A stretch of 64,000 bases of DNA, taken from the NCBI RefSeq assembly GCF_024305175.1, contig NZ_JAMWYY010000011.1, positions 1-64,000 of the forward strand, read 5' to 3'. The notes under the pieces are model-generated. The model was not told the origin of the DNA. It did no database searches and saw only the letters and a program-made list of their open reading frames with translations. Positions within the stretch are counted from its first letter, which is position 1. Every line of letters starts with the position of its first letter. Position numbers and translations under genes: made by a program. This DNA comes from Flavobacterium sp. Lineage in GTDB: Bacteria; Bacteroidota; Bacteroidia; Flavobacteriales; Flavobacteriaceae. This document shows positions 18,126 to 27,932 of this stretch, piece after piece.

Positions 18126-19336
18126 AAAAAATACTTGGCATATATGATTACATTTTTGCAATACTACTTATCGGGTTGCCATTCAGCAAGGCATTGCCTA
18201 ATATATTATTGCCTCTTTTAGGTCTGCTGTTTTTGCTCAATATAAAAAATGTAAACTTTAAGCCGCTGTTAAAACCACCATTTGCACTGCTATATGTGCT
18301 GCTAGTTTACATTTTTATTAAAGGATTAGTTGTTCAGAATATTTTTATAGAATGGTCGCACTTTAAAAAATATCTAATAGTATTTATAATACCTGTATTA
18401 CTACTTAACCTTAAGAATATCAATACTATAAAAGTATCGATGGTTATTTGTGTTCAGTCAGTTATATGGGTAAGTATTGCAGTTATAACAATTAATTACC
18501 TTACAACTGGCAGCCTTCCTTTTACCAATGGAGAGAAGGTAAACCAGCTTTTGGTGATGGAGCGGCCCTATGCCGGATTTTTTGCAGTGTTAGGATTCTT
18601 GTTTTCACTTAATCTTATTAACAAACATCCCCGTTACAAGACCTGCTTAATGGCAAGTGCAGTTATAACCGTACTATTTGTCCTGCTTATAGCTGCCCGT
18701 ATATCATTCTTAACCCTGATTATTATGTTGGGTATATATATACTTTTCTACTCTAAACTGCCTAGTAAGCTAAGAGGATTTATAATAGCAGGTTCTGTAG
18801 CAATAGTAGCAGTATTATTTATTTTTAATGATAATATGGCGAAAAGGTTTTTTATAGAAGAAAGTTGGGAAGAATCTGTTGCAGTGGCATCAGATTATGA
18901 GCCACGACTCGTTATATGGCCCTGTGCCGCAGGCATGGCACAAAAAACCTCATATAACCTGCTGACTGGCTTTAAAACAAACAAAGAGATAGAAACTAAT
19001 TATATAAATTGCTATTCAGGCATAATTAAAAATCCGTCTAAAAAAGAATATTATCTCTCAGAAAAATTTAATTCTCACAATCAATTTATAGACATTGCCC
19101 TGTCACAGGGATTACTTGGTTTATTACTCTTTTCGGGCTTTTTGATAAGCCTTTTGCTACATGTGCATAAAAACTTTTTTTATACGGCTATATTAATTGC
19201 TTTGATGCTTTTTCTGTTGGTAGAGAACGTGTTGTACCGGCAGGCAGGCTGTTACATTTTTAGTATATTTGCCACAATTATTTCAATAAATCCATACGCG
19301 TATAATGTCAAAAATGAGGGTAATACATGTTCTTAA
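18122..19336 (+). CDS. O-antigen ligase family protein (second of three)
   Basis: A 404-residue polytopic protein with the Wzy_C/O-antigen-ligase layout: paired helices, VIAAR-like turn LLIAARISFLTL (about residues 189-200), a periplasmic loop with the conserved segment FNSHNQFIDIALSQGLLGL (about 320-338), and closing helices. It starts with an ATGA overlap and itself overlaps the next gene by 32 bases. It could be a polymerase or a ligase of the surface glycan. Confidence 0.87.
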   Translation: MKKILGIYDYIFAILLIGLPFSKALPNILLPLLGLLFLLNIKNVNFKPLLKPPFALLYVLLVYIFIKGLVVQNIFIEWSHFKKYLIVFIIPVLLLNLKNINTIKVSMVICVQSVIWVSIAVITINYLTTGSLPFTNGEKVNQLLVMERPYAGFFAVLGFLFSLNLINKHPRYKTCLMASAVITVLFVLLIAARISFLTLIIMLGIYILFYSKLPSKLRGFIIAGSVAIVAVLFIFNDNMAKRFFIEESWEESVAVASDYEPRLVIWPCAAGMAQKTSYNLLTGFKTNKEIETNYINCYSGIIKNPSKKEYYLSEKFNSHNQFIDIALSQGLLGLLLFSGFLISLLLHVHKNFFYTAILIALMLFLLVENVLYRQAGCYIFSIFATIISINPYAYNVKNEGNTCS

Positions 19337-20447
19337 TGCGGTTGGCGGGATAGATGTTTACTTAAGGTCATTGCTTACCAATGTAAACAATAAAGAAATT
19401 GAGAATATTATCATCCATAGCACAGATGATGCAAAAACACCATTTACTGATAGGGAGGGAAATATACTGGAAGACTATAAACTCCAAATATATAGAGAAA
19501 TATCACCCTTAAAAGACCTGCGGGCAATTTACAGTACCTTTAAACTTCTTAAAAAGCTTAAGCCCGATTTGGTTCATGCACATAGTGCTAAAGGCGGAGT
19601 GGTTGGTCGCGTTGCGGCAAAGCTGGCGGGCATACCCTCCCTATATACTCCTAATGCATTTTCTTATTTAAGTACTAACAATCCGTTAAAGCGAAACATA
19701 TATATATATATTGAGAAACTGCTTCGGGGTGGTAACTCCGCATTGTTAGCTACATCACCTTCAGAGGCAAACCGTGGCGCTTTAGAAGTAGGTTTTACAA
19801 AAGATAGGATATTGCTTTACAACAACAGTATTGAGCCACCACAATCTGCAAAACCTTTGTCTATACCACAAACGTGGCCTGATAAGTATATTTGTACAGT
19901 AGGGAGGCCCAGTTACCAAAAAAACACCAGCCTTTTAATACGTGTTATCGCATCTGTAAAAAAAAAGCACAACATTCATTTGGTAATTATGGGTGTGGGG
20001 CACTACTGTGAAGATTTGGAAACAATAAAAACACTTATTGCAGAACTGAAGTTAGAAAGTAACATAACATTGCTGGACTGGACCTCTCGTGATGATGTTT
20101 TTTCTATCATTAAAAATTCTGCTTTATATATTTCAACCTCCAGATACGAGGGGCTCCCATATTCCGTTATAGAAAGTTTAGCATTAGGTAAACCTTGTGT
20201 AGTAAGTAATTGCGATGGTAACCGCGATTTGGTTGAAGACGGTGTTAACGGTTATGTAATTAATGATGAAGACCCGGCTCAATATGCTGAAAAGATCATT
20301 TCCCTTCTAAATGACGATACTAAAAGGGAGGCAATGGGTGCAGAGTCTTTTGCAAAATTCACAGAGAATTATAACATATTAAACACAATACAAAATTTAG
20401 AGAACCATTACAAAAATTTTGTAACGCGTTTTAAACATGGGATATAA
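19305..20447 (+). CDS. Family 4 glycosyltransferase
   Basis: A 380-residue GT-B fold enzyme. N-terminal GGIDVYLRSLL and HAHSAKGGVVGRVAAKLAGI are typical, as is the C-terminal donor site with YEGLPYSVIESLALGKPCV (about residues 282-300; the usual E-G-x-P-x-x-x-x-E pattern). ATG 19305 or 19314 may start it. An A9 run at 19958-19966 (Val-Lys-Lys-Lys) could be slippage-prone. It should build the repeat unit with the family 2 enzyme upstream. Confidence 0.93.
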   Translation: MSKMRVIHVLNAVGGIDVYLRSLLTNVNNKEIENIIIHSTDDAKTPFTDREGNILEDYKLQIYREISPLKDLRAIYSTFKLLKKLKPDLVHAHSAKGGVVGRVAAKLAGIPSLYTPNAFSYLSTNNPLKRNIYIYIEKLLRGGNSALLATSPSEANRGALEVGFTKDRILLYNNSIEPPQSAKPLSIPQTWPDKYICTVGRPSYQKNTSLLIRVIASVKKKHNIHLVIMGVGHYCEDLETIKTLIAELKLESNITLLDWTSRDDVFSIIKNSALYISTSRYEGLPYSVIESLALGKPCVVSNCDGNRDLVEDGVNGYVINDEDPAQYAEKIISLLNDDTKREAMGAESFAKFTENYNILNTIQNLENHYKNFVTRFKHGI

Positions 20448-21750
20448 CTACTTTTCAAGGCATACACTGTTAAAAAGAGCCGGGCTTCCGCCAAGTAAAA
20501 AACTGCTCATTTTTTTTATTTCCACAGGGTTGCTTACTATACCGCTTCCGCATGTATATAACAGCATAACACTTATACTTTTTGCAGCTTATACACTTTT
20601 AGCCTATAATAAAGAAAACGTAAAGCTTAGGCCGGTATTAGTGCCCCTGCTGTTGTTCTTTGCACTAATGGCAATATCGGTTACATGGTCTCATGACGTT
20701 AAAGCCACGCTTAAAGCGCTTGGCAGGGAGTCGGCACTGTTGTTTATACCGGCTATCTTCTGCCTTAATATGCAGCTTTCAAAAAGGGGCGTGCGCAAAG
20801 TACTTAATAATTACAGCCTGATGATCTTTCTTTTTGCTGTATACTTGTTCATAAAGGCTATTATCCGGTATTCTGATGCGGGCAACAGCGAAGTGTTTTT
20901 TTATAACAATTTAGCAACAAACTACCTTAATGCAGTATATCTGTCTGTAATGGTAGCTATGGCAGCTTTTCATTTTTTGTGTAAAAAGAATAAAACATTT
21001 TGGGGATACCTTACATTACTGTTCTTAATGCTGTTCCTTTTCCTGCTGTCTTCTAAAACAATTATTATCACATCGGTAGCATTGGTAATTGTTTACTATA
21101 TTTTTTATTCGGGTATGAACAGGCGGTTCAAGGTAATTGCACTGCTGGTATTTCTTGGTATGGCAGGCACACTTGGCTATTACGGGGAGATAAATGAACG
21201 CATTACAGCCGAATTCAACTACAGCAGTCCGGAGGGTGGTAATACAGAGATGCACCATGTTACTCTTAATGAAGCCTGGAGCAGGGAAACATTTACTGCT
21301 AATGATTACTTTAATGCTACGGCGCTAAGGCTGTACCAAGCACGTATATTTAGCGAGATGCTTAAGGAAGACAATATTTTCCTTACCGGTTACGGGCTTA
21401 ATGCCTCTGCACCCCAAATTGAACAAAAAGGTATAGAGCATAGCCTGACCCATACCGGTAAAGAAGGTATAACCTATAATAAAATTAATTTTCATAATCA
21501 GTATATAGAAGCATTTGCCGACCTCGGCATTTTTGGCTTGTTGATTGTTATATTGTTTTTAGGGATAAACCTTAAAAATTCAATAAAAAACAAAGAATTT
21601 ATTCATATTGCTTTTGCAGTTCTCATGATAAGTTTATTTTTGACAGAGTCATTTTTGTGGAGGCAAAGGGGAGTGGTTTTCTTTACCATGTTTTACTGCC
21701 TGTTTAACACAGGGCTTTTGCCGGTAACTACAGAAAAAAAAGCAGTATGA
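20437..21750 (+). CDS. O-antigen ligase family protein (third of three)
   Basis: A 437-residue polytopic protein with about 11 helices and the Wzy_C block [19 protein letters not shown] (about residues 351-369). The large loop about 235-345 is periplasmic by the family topology. It begins 11 bases inside the previous gene. With three such proteins in one operon, one may polymerise, one may ligate and one may act on a separate acceptor, but the sequence does not say which. A T8 run lies at about 20510-20517. Confidence 0.87.
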   Translation: MGYNYFSRHTLLKRAGLPPSKKLLIFFISTGLLTIPLPHVYNSITLILFAAYTLLAYNKENVKLRPVLVPLLLFFALMAISVTWSHDVKATLKALGRESALLFIPAIFCLNMQLSKRGVRKVLNNYSLMIFLFAVYLFIKAIIRYSDAGNSEVFFYNNLATNYLNAVYLSVMVAMAAFHFLCKKNKTFWGYLTLLFLMLFLFLLSSKTIIITSVALVIVYYIFYSGMNRRFKVIALLVFLGMAGTLGYYGEINERITAEFNYSSPEGGNTEMHHVTLNEAWSRETFTANDYFNATALRLYQARIFSEMLKEDNIFLTGYGLNASAPQIEQKGIEHSLTHTGKEGITYNKINFHNQYIEAFADLGIFGLLIVILFLGINLKNSIKNKEFIHIAFAVLMISLFLTESFLWRQRGVVFFTMFYCLFNTGLLPVTTEKKAV

Positions 21751-22730
21751 AAAGAATATTAATTACCGGAGCCTCAGGTTTCCTTGGCTCACACCTTTGT
21801 GACAGGTTTATAAAAGAAGGCTATTTTGTAATAGCGATGGATAACCTTATAACAGGTGACCTTAAGAACATAGAGCATTTGTTTAAACTCGAAAATTTTG
21901 AGTTTTATCATCACGATGTTACCAAGTTTGTAAATATCCCGGGGCATTTAGATTACATACTGCATTTTGCATCTCCGGCAAGCCCGATAGATTATTTAAA
22001 AATTCCGATACAAACCTTAAAAGTTGGCTCATTAGGCACGCATAACCTTTTGGGTGTGGCAAGGGTTAAAAATGCACGCATATTAATAGCATCAACGTCC
22101 GAAGTTTATGGAGACCCGCTGGTACACCCGCAGACAGAAGATTATTATGGCAATGTAAACACCATAGGCCCGCGTGGTGTATATGACGAGGCAAAGCGCT
22201 TCCAGGAGTCTATCACAATGGCTTATCATACCTTTCATAATGTAGATGTGCGTATTGTGCGTATATTTAATACCTACGGCCCACGCATGCGCTTAAACGA
22301 CGGGCGTGTAATTCCTGCTTTTATAGGGCAGGCGCTACGCGGCGAAGACCTTACTGTTTTTGGTGATGGTAACCAAACACGCTCTTTTTGCTATGTAGAT
22401 GACCAGGTAGAGGGTATATACAGGCTCCTGCATTCTGATTATGTATATCCGGTAAACATTGGTAACCCGGATGAAATAACCATAAAAGATTTTGCCGAAG
22501 AAATTATAAAGCTTACCGGCACACAGCAGAAAATTGTATACAAGCCGCTGCCCGAAAACGACCCGCTGCAACGCCAGCCGGACATAACAAAGGCAAAAGA
22601 GCTGTTAGGCTGGGAACCAAAAATAGGGCGTGCTGACGGTATGAAGCGTACTTACGATTACTTTAAATCGTTATCGAAAGAGGAGCTTTTAAAGGAAGAA
22701 CATAAAGATTTTTCAGGATTTATACATTAA
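21747..22730 (+). CDS. UDP-glucuronate decarboxylase-like SDR (UDP-xylose synthase)
   Basis: A 327-residue extended [13 protein letters not shown] (about residues 8-17) binds [14 protein letters not shown] is a hallmark of UDP-xylose synthases, together with [20 protein letters not shown] (catalytic Tyr/Lys) and [10 protein letters not shown]. The reaction would convert UDP-glucuronate to UDP-xylose. No UDP-glucose dehydrogenase is in the window, so the substrate must come from elsewhere. ATGA overlap links it to the previous gene. Confidence 0.9.
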   Translation: MKRILITGASGFLGSHLCDRFIKEGYFVIAMDNLITGDLKNIEHLFKLENFEFYHHDVTKFVNIPGHLDYILHFASPASPIDYLKIPIQTLKVGSLGTHNLLGVARVKNARILIASTSEVYGDPLVHPQTEDYYGNVNTIGPRGVYDEAKRFQESITMAYHTFHNVDVRIVRIFNTYGPRMRLNDGRVIPAFIGQALRGEDLTVFGDGNQTRSFCYVDDQVEGIYRLLHSDYVYPVNIGNPDEITIKDFAEEIIKLTGTQQKIVYKPLPENDPLQRQPDITKAKELLGWEPKIGRADGMKRTYDYFKSLSKEELLKEEHKDFSGFIH

Positions 22731-22731
22731 A

Positions 22732-24099
22732 ATGATTTTATCCGGCAGGGGCAGGTACTCAAGGTATTTAAGGCCTATCAGTGTATTGTTTGATATACTG
22801 GTTATAAGCCTGCTGTACCGTTACTTTTTTAAAGACTTGGGTGTAAACAACCTTCACTTTACGGCCTATCAGGTAGCCTGCTGGTCTGTTATATCCTATT
22901 TCTCCGGTTTTTACGAAGTTTACCGTTACAGTACCGCAATACAGATTTTTACTAAGCTGGTGCGCCAGGGGATATTGTTCCTGCTTGTGGTAATTGCTTT
23001 TTTCCCGTTCCAGAAAACCACAATTTTCAGCGGGCAGAAAATAGCTGAATATATGATTGCCGCCTTTAGTATAATCGGGATCTTTAAATTCCTGCTTTTT
23101 TATTACCTGAAAAGATACCGTATTACTACCGGCAGTAATTACCGCAACGTTATAATTGTAGGCTTTACCCCCGAAGCCATTAACCTTAAAGAGCTTTTTG
23201 ATAAGCGTGTTGATTATGGCTACCGTTTCTTCGGGTATTTTTCTGATACTAAAAAAAATGCACAGATAGTAGGCGGGCTTGATGATATAAAAGACTTTGC
23301 CACGCTTAATAATATAGACGACATTTACTGCTCTATCAATGAGCTTGACAATGCCATGCTTAAAGACCTTGTTGAGTATGCCGAGCTAAACAACAAAACC
23401 ATTAAGTTTATACCCGATACCAAAGAAATCTTCTCTAAGAACCTGCGGGTAGATTATTATGAGGTTTTCCCGGTACTCTCATTACGCAAAACCCCGTTGC
23501 ATGACCCGGTGGCAAGCCTCATCAAACGCATTTTTGATATTGTATTTTCGCTTTTGGTTGTAACTTTGCTGCTTTCGTGGCTGGTTCCGCTAATGGCAAT
23601 CCTTATAAAACTCGAATCGAGAGGCCCGGTGTTCTTTAAGCAGAGCAGGGCGGGGGTAAATGGCGAACATTTTTCGTGCTATAAGTTCAGGTCGATGCAG
23701 GTAAATAATAATACCGAGCGCATAACCGTTAAAAACGATCCGCGCATTACCCGCATAGGCAAGTTTATCAGGAAAACAAGCATAGACGAAATGCCGCAGT
23801 TCCTTAATGTATTGCTTGGAGATATGTCGGTGGTAGGGCCAAGGCCTCACATCGGTTCCATCAATACCATGTACACAGGCAGGATAAAGAAATATTTTTT
23901 CAGGCACAGCGTTAAGCCCGGCATCACCGGCCTGGCACAGGTTAGGGGTGCAAGAGGGGAAATAAATGCAGATGAAGACATGATTAACCGTATAAAGTAT
24001 GATGTGTTTTATATAGAGAACTGGTCGCTGCTGCTCGATTTAAAGATTATAATACAAACCGTATCAAACATGATTACGGGCGATGAAAAAGCATACTAA
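22732..24099 (+). CDS. Polyprenyl glycosylphosphotransferase (WcaJ type)
   Basis: A 455-residue initiating transferase that places the first sugar-phosphate on undecaprenyl phosphate. Four hydrophobic helices come first, then a CoA-binding-like/Rossmann region (about 135-250), then a further helix and the catalytic domain from about 262. That domain has RGPVFFKQSRAGVNG, YKFRSM, KTSIDEMPQFLNVLLGDMS and VGPRPH. The sugar specificity (glucose or other) is not decidable. It ends the polysaccharide operon. Confidence 0.93.
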   Translation: MILSGRGRYSRYLRPISVLFDILVISLLYRYFFKDLGVNNLHFTAYQVACWSVISYFSGFYEVYRYSTAIQIFTKLVRQGILFLLVVIAFFPFQKTTIFSGQKIAEYMIAAFSIIGIFKFLLFYYLKRYRITTGSNYRNVIIVGFTPEAINLKELFDKRVDYGYRFFGYFSDTKKNAQIVGGLDDIKDFATLNNIDDIYCSINELDNAMLKDLVEYAELNNKTIKFIPDTKEIFSKNLRVDYYEVFPVLSLRKTPLHDPVASLIKRIFDIVFSLLVVTLLLSWLVPLMAILIKLESRGPVFFKQSRAGVNGEHFSCYKFRSMQVNNNTERITVKNDPRITRIGKFIRKTSIDEMPQFLNVLLGDMSVVGPRPHIGSINTMYTGRIKKYFFRHSVKPGITGLAQVRGARGEINADEDMINRIKYDVFYIENWSLLLDLKIIIQTVSNMITGDEKAY

Positions 24100-24120
24100 T
24101 AACACACAACACAACACAAA

Positions 24121-25392
24121 ATGAATATTTTACTTTTAGGATCGGGAGGAAGGGAACACGCACTGGCTTGGAAGATGCTGCAAAGTCCCAAATGCGATAA
24201 GCTTTTTGTTGCGCCGGGCAATGCCGGTACAGCCGCAATAGCCACAAATGTGGATATTAGCCCTGTAAATTTTGAAGCTGTTAAGCAACTGGCTCTTGAT
24301 AAAGCCATAGATATGGTTGTGGTTGGACCCGAAGACCCGCTTGTAAAAGGCATATACGATTATTTTAAAAACGACAGCCGGCTTAAACATATTCCTGTTA
24401 TAGGGCCTTCGCAAAATGGGGCACAACTTGAGGGCAGTAAGGAGTTTGCCAAAAAATTCCTGATTAAAAACAATATACCTACTGCTGCCTACAGCAGCTT
24501 TAGTAAAGAAACAGCAGAAGAAGGCTGCCGCTTTTTAGAAACGCTTAAAGCGCCTTACGTACTAAAGGCAGACGGGCTTGCAGCAGGAAAAGGAGTGCTT
24601 ATACTGAACGACCTTGCCGAGGCACAGCAGGAACTGCGTAATATGCTTGTTGGCGCTAAATTCGGGCAGGCGAGTGCTAAAGTGGTTATAGAAGAATTTC
24701 TTAGCGGAATAGAACTAAGCTGTTTTGTACTTACTGATGGCAAAGGCTACAAGCTGCTGCCAATGGCTAAAGACTACAAACGTATTGGCGAGGGCGATAC
24801 CGGGCTTAATACAGGGGGAATGGGTGCCGTTTCGCCGGTTCCGTTTGCAGATGAGGCGTTTTTACAAAAGATAGAGGAGCGTATTGTAAAACCCACCATA
24901 CAAGGGCTTAAAAATGATAATATAGAGTATAAAGGCTTTGTGTTTATAGGGCTTATAAAAGTAGGTAACGATCCTTATGTTATTGAGTATAATGTGCGTA
25001 TGGGCGACCCGGAAACCGAGGTAGTAATACCGAGGCTTAAAACCGACCTTGTAGCACTTTTTGAAGCTGTTGCTGAAGAAAGGCTTACTGATGCCACCCT
25101 TGAGATTGATGAGCGCAGTGCTACTACTGTAATGGTAGTATCGGGCGGCTACCCGGAAGAGTATGAAAAAGGAAAAGCGGTATCAGGGCTTGCGGATGTA
25201 GAAGGTTCGGTTGTGTTTCATGCCGGTACCAAAACTCAAAATCAAGATGTGGTTACAAGCGGCGGGCGTGTGCTTGCGGTAACATCTTACGGGGATACCT
25301 GGGCAGATGCCATAAAAAAATCTTACCAAAATATAGAAAAGCTACATTTTGATAAGATGTATTATCGTAAGGATATCGGTTTCGACCTGTAA
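24121..25392 (+). CDS. purD: Phosphoribosylamine-glycine ligase PurD
   Basis: A 423-residue ATP-grasp enzyme, the second step of de novo purine synthesis, joining glycine to phosphoribosylamine. The N-terminal LGSGGREHAL (about residues 6-15), the LKADGLAAGKGV ATP-grasp loop, GDTGLNTGGMGAVSP and RMGDPETE are diagnostic. Full length. It lies 21 bases behind the polysaccharide operon and may be read through from it. No other pur gene is near. Confidence 0.97.
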   Translation: MNILLLGSGGREHALAWKMLQSPKCDKLFVAPGNAGTAAIATNVDISPVNFEAVKQLALDKAIDMVVVGPEDPLVKGIYDYFKNDSRLKHIPVIGPSQNGAQLEGSKEFAKKFLIKNNIPTAAYSSFSKETAEEGCRFLETLKAPYVLKADGLAAGKGVLILNDLAEAQQELRNMLVGAKFGQASAKVVIEEFLSGIELSCFVLTDGKGYKLLPMAKDYKRIGEGDTGLNTGGMGAVSPVPFADEAFLQKIEERIVKPTIQGLKNDNIEYKGFVFIGLIKVGNDPYVIEYNVRMGDPETEVVIPRLKTDLVALFEAVAEERLTDATLEIDERSATTVMVVSGGYPEEYEKGKAVSGLADVEGSVVFHAGTKTQNQDVVTSGGRVLAVTSYGDTWADAIKKSYQNIEKLHFDKMYYRKDIGFDL

Positions 25393-25394
25393 AA

Positions 25395-25622
25395 CTAAGA
25401 CAGGAATGAGTGTGCCGTAGTATCCTGCTCGTCGTCGTTATTTTCTTTAAACAGCTGTAACTGCTTAATCCAGTACCATGTAGCTGCACAGCAGATAAGG
25501 ATAAATATCCAGGTTATAATGTTGGCTATCCACCAGTTATCAAGTTCAAGCTTACGGATAAGGTCAAACGGGATAAACAATATCTCAAAAAGGTAGCCTA
25601 TTCCTTCAAAAAATGCTCTCAT
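25395..25622 (-). CDS. DUF6341 family small membrane protein
   Basis: A 75-residue protein with an N-terminal amphipathic or re-entrant segment (FFEGIGYLFEILFIPFD), one clear helix (about 33-53, WIANIITWIFILICCAATWYW) and an acidic, asparagine-rich tail. I recognise the family as DUF6341, which in Flavobacterium sits between purD and a DUF6427 gene, as here. Function unknown. I start at ATG 25622 because a longer frame to 25682 runs through the promoter region. It converges with purD, two bases apart. Confidence 0.8.
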   Translation of the reverse strand: MRAFFEGIGYLFEILFIPFDLIRKLELDNWWIANIITWIFILICCAATWYWIKQLQLFKENNDDEQDTTAHSFLS

Positions 25623-25650
25623 TTTTAAACAAGTATTATATTTACATCCA

Positions 25651-25658
25651 CAAAAGTA
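25651..25658 (-). promoter_or_regulatory. Promoter -7 box for the DUF6341 gene
   Basis: Minus-strand TACTTTTG fits TAnnTTTG and lies 28 bases before the ATG at 25622, in the 50-base gap between divergent genes. Confidence 0.5.
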
Positions 25659-25672
25659 TATAATTTTTCTAC

Positions 25673-26602
25673 ATGTTAGCAAGTGTTTTTAATAAATCGA
25701 GGCCTATAAACTATGTATTGATAGGCAGTACACTTGTTATCTTTTATCTTTTATATATTTTTAAGGACGATTACTGGACGCAATATACCTATTTGGCACT
25801 GCAAAAAGCAGGTCTGTTCCTGTTGCTGGCCTTTTCGCTTTTTTTGGTAAATTTCGTTACACATAAAAACACCCTTAGCCGTACCAACACCTATGCCATG
25901 TACCTTTTCATGGTGTTTTTAATATTGTTTCCCACCATATTGGTAAACACTAACATTATCATTTCTAACTTCTTTCTGTTACTGGCGCTGCGCAGGCTTA
26001 TCTCATTACAGTCGCTCATAACGCCAAAGGAAAAGATTTTTGATGCTTCCTTCTGGATATTTGCCGCTGCCGTATTCCATTTTTGGAGTGTAATCTATAT
26101 CATTCTTGTATTTATCTCGATAATATTCCACGTATCGCGTGATTACCGCAACTGGATAATACCTTTTATAGCCTTTTTTGCGGTGGGGGTGCTTTATTTC
26201 ATGGCAGCGTTAATTATAGATAAAGGCTTTTTCAGCCATGTGCTGGGCGAAATAAGCGTTAGCTTCGATTTTACCTATTTTGAAAATATTTATCAGAATA
26301 TCGCACTGGCTATATTTGCCTCGGTATCGGTACTGTTTCTGTTTCCGTACATCGTTTCTATAAGCAGCAAGCCGCTTAACCTGCAGTCATCGCACAAAAA
26401 AATACTGTTCTCATTTCTTATAGGTGTGGCTATATATGTACTTTCAGATGATAAGAACAACAGCTTTTTGGCGTTTACCTTTGCGCCGCTCGCCATAATG
26501 GGAGCCAACTATCTTGAAGCACAACAAAATACCTGGTTTAAAGAAACCGTTACAATTATTATTACAGCCATAGCTATTGCACTGTTCTTAATGCAGTTAT
26601 AG
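25673..26602 (+). CDS. DUF6427 family membrane protein
   Basis: A 309-residue polytopic protein with about nine helices, beginning MLASVFNKSRPINYVL, which is typical of the DUF6427 family. Function unknown. It resembles other Bacteroidota membrane proteins of unknown role placed beside upp and purD. The last 6 bases overlap the convergent upp gene. Confidence 0.85.
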   Translation: MLASVFNKSRPINYVLIGSTLVIFYLLYIFKDDYWTQYTYLALQKAGLFLLLAFSLFLVNFVTHKNTLSRTNTYAMYLFMVFLILFPTILVNTNIIISNFFLLLALRRLISLQSLITPKEKIFDASFWIFAAAVFHFWSVIYIILVFISIIFHVSRDYRNWIIPFIAFFAVGVLYFMAALIIDKGFFSHVLGEISVSFDFTYFENIYQNIALAIFASVSVLFLFPYIVSISSKPLNLQSSHKKILFSFLIGVAIYVLSDDKNNSFLAFTFAPLAIMGANYLEAQQNTWFKETVTIIITAIAIALFLMQL

Positions 26603-27250
26603 CTTACTGCCATACGCCAGGTCGCCTGCATCGCCCAGTCCTGGTACAATATATTTCTTTTCATTAAGGCAGTCGTCAAGCGCGGCTATCCAGAGGTGGC
26701 AGCTGTCAGGCAGGTGTTCTTCCAGCCATGCAACACCCTCGGGCGCGGCAATAACAACCGCTATGTGTATTTCTTTTGGCGTTTCTTTTTCCATAAGCTG
26801 ATTAAAAACAGCCACTAAAGACTGACCGGTGGCCAGCATGGGGTCTACCAGTATCAGGTTTTTATTCTCAAAAGAAGGTGCAGCCCTGTACTCTACCAGT
26901 ATCTCAAAATAATCGTCATTGTTAGGGTGGTGGCGGTATGCCGAAACAAAGCCGTTTTCGGCATCGTCAAAAAAGTTCATGAACCCTGTGTGCAATGCCA
27001 AACCTGCCCGAAGTACAGAGCATAGCACGACACCATCTTTAAGCGCCGTTGTTTTTTTTGTGCCAAGCGGCGTGGTTATCTCTACATCTTTATACTCAAG
27101 TGTCTTGCTAAGCTCATAAGCCATAATTTCGCCAATGCGCTCTATGTTTTTACGGAAGCGCATGCTGTCTTTTTGCACCTGCACATCGCGCAACTGGCCT
27201 ACAAAATGGTTAAGTATGCTGTTTTGCTGAGAGATGTAATGTACCTGCAT
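26597..27250 (-). CDS. upp: Uracil phosphoribosyltransferase
   Basis: A 217-residue type I phosphoribosyltransferase that makes UMP from uracil and PRPP for pyrimidine salvage. The PRPP loop is VDPMLATGQSLV (about residues 135-146). The C-terminal uracil-binding region ends VPGLGDAGDLAYG, the classic Upp signature. The length is normal. It converges on DUF6427 with a 6-base overlap. Confidence 0.96.
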   Translation of the reverse strand: MQVHYISQQNSILNHFVGQLRDVQVQKDSMRFRKNIERIGEIMAYELSKTLEYKDVEITTPLGTKKTTALKDGVVLCSVLRAGLALHTGFMNFFDDAENGFVSAYRHHPNNDDYFEILVEYRAAPSFENKNLILVDPMLATGQSLVAVFNQLMEKETPKEIHIAVVIAAPEGVAWLEEHLPDSCHLWIAALDDCLNEKKYIVPGLGDAGDLAYGSKL

Positions 27251-27292
27251 TTGGGTTTTAATATTTGTTTAGCAGGATAAAAGTATTAAAAC

Positions 27293-27300
27293 TATATTTG
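27293..27300 (+). promoter_or_regulatory. Promoter -7 box for the DUF4254 gene
   Basis: TATATTTG fits TAnnTTTG, 17 bases before the ATG at 27318. A TTG at 27265-27267 is 25 bases away, somewhat far for a -33 element. Confidence 0.5.
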
Positions 27301-27317
27301 TAAATAAAATACATCGT

Positions 27318-27923
27318 ATGTTTTCCAGAATAGCATTTCCTGTTTTTGAACAGAGCATTAAAGATTATCATCAGTATGATAATGTAGATCAGCCGATTAA
27401 CAATCCTTTCCGTAAAGACAAAATAGAGCATCTTTTGTATGCCAAGAACTGGATAGATACAGTGCAGTGGCACCTGGAAGATATTATACGCAACCCGCAG
27501 ATAAACCCTGTAGAGGCGCTTGCCCTTAAAAGGCGTATAGATGCCAGCAACCAGGAGCGTACCGATATGGTAGAATATATAGACAGCTATTTTTTACAGC
27601 AGTACAGTAATGTGCAGGTAAAGGAAACAGCTACCATAAACACCGAAAGCCCTGCATGGGCAATAGACAGGCTAAGCATACTTGCGCTTAAAATATTCCA
27701 CATGAGCGAAGAGGCTAACAGGCAGGATGCATCGCCGGAGCACAGGCTGAAGTGTACCGAAAAGCTGAACGTATTGCTGGAACAGAAAAAAGACCTTTCA
27801 TCAGCCATTGATGATTTACTTACCGATATAGAGAATGGCGATAAGTATATGAAGGTGTACAAGCAGATGAAGATGTATAATGATGAAGAGCTTAACCCCG
27901 TGCTTTATCAGAATAAAAAGTAA
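27318..27923 (+). CDS. DUF4254 domain-containing protein
   Basis: A 201-residue helical cytoplasmic protein. Features of the DUF4254 family are an early LLYAKNWIDTVQWHLEDIIR stretch (about residues 34-53), ALKRRIDASNQERTDMVEYID, and LSILALKIFHM. It has no known activity. It lies 9 bases before a family 9 glycosyltransferase, and I recall this pairing in other Flavobacteriia, suggesting a role with that enzyme. Confidence 0.87.
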   Translation: MFSRIAFPVFEQSIKDYHQYDNVDQPINNPFRKDKIEHLLYAKNWIDTVQWHLEDIIRNPQINPVEALALKRRIDASNQERTDMVEYIDSYFLQQYSNVQVKETATINTESPAWAIDRLSILALKIFHMSEEANRQDASPEHRLKCTEKLNVLLEQKKDLSSAIDDLLTDIENGDKYMKVYKQMKMYNDEELNPVLYQNKK

Positions 27924-27932
27924 TACTGCTTA

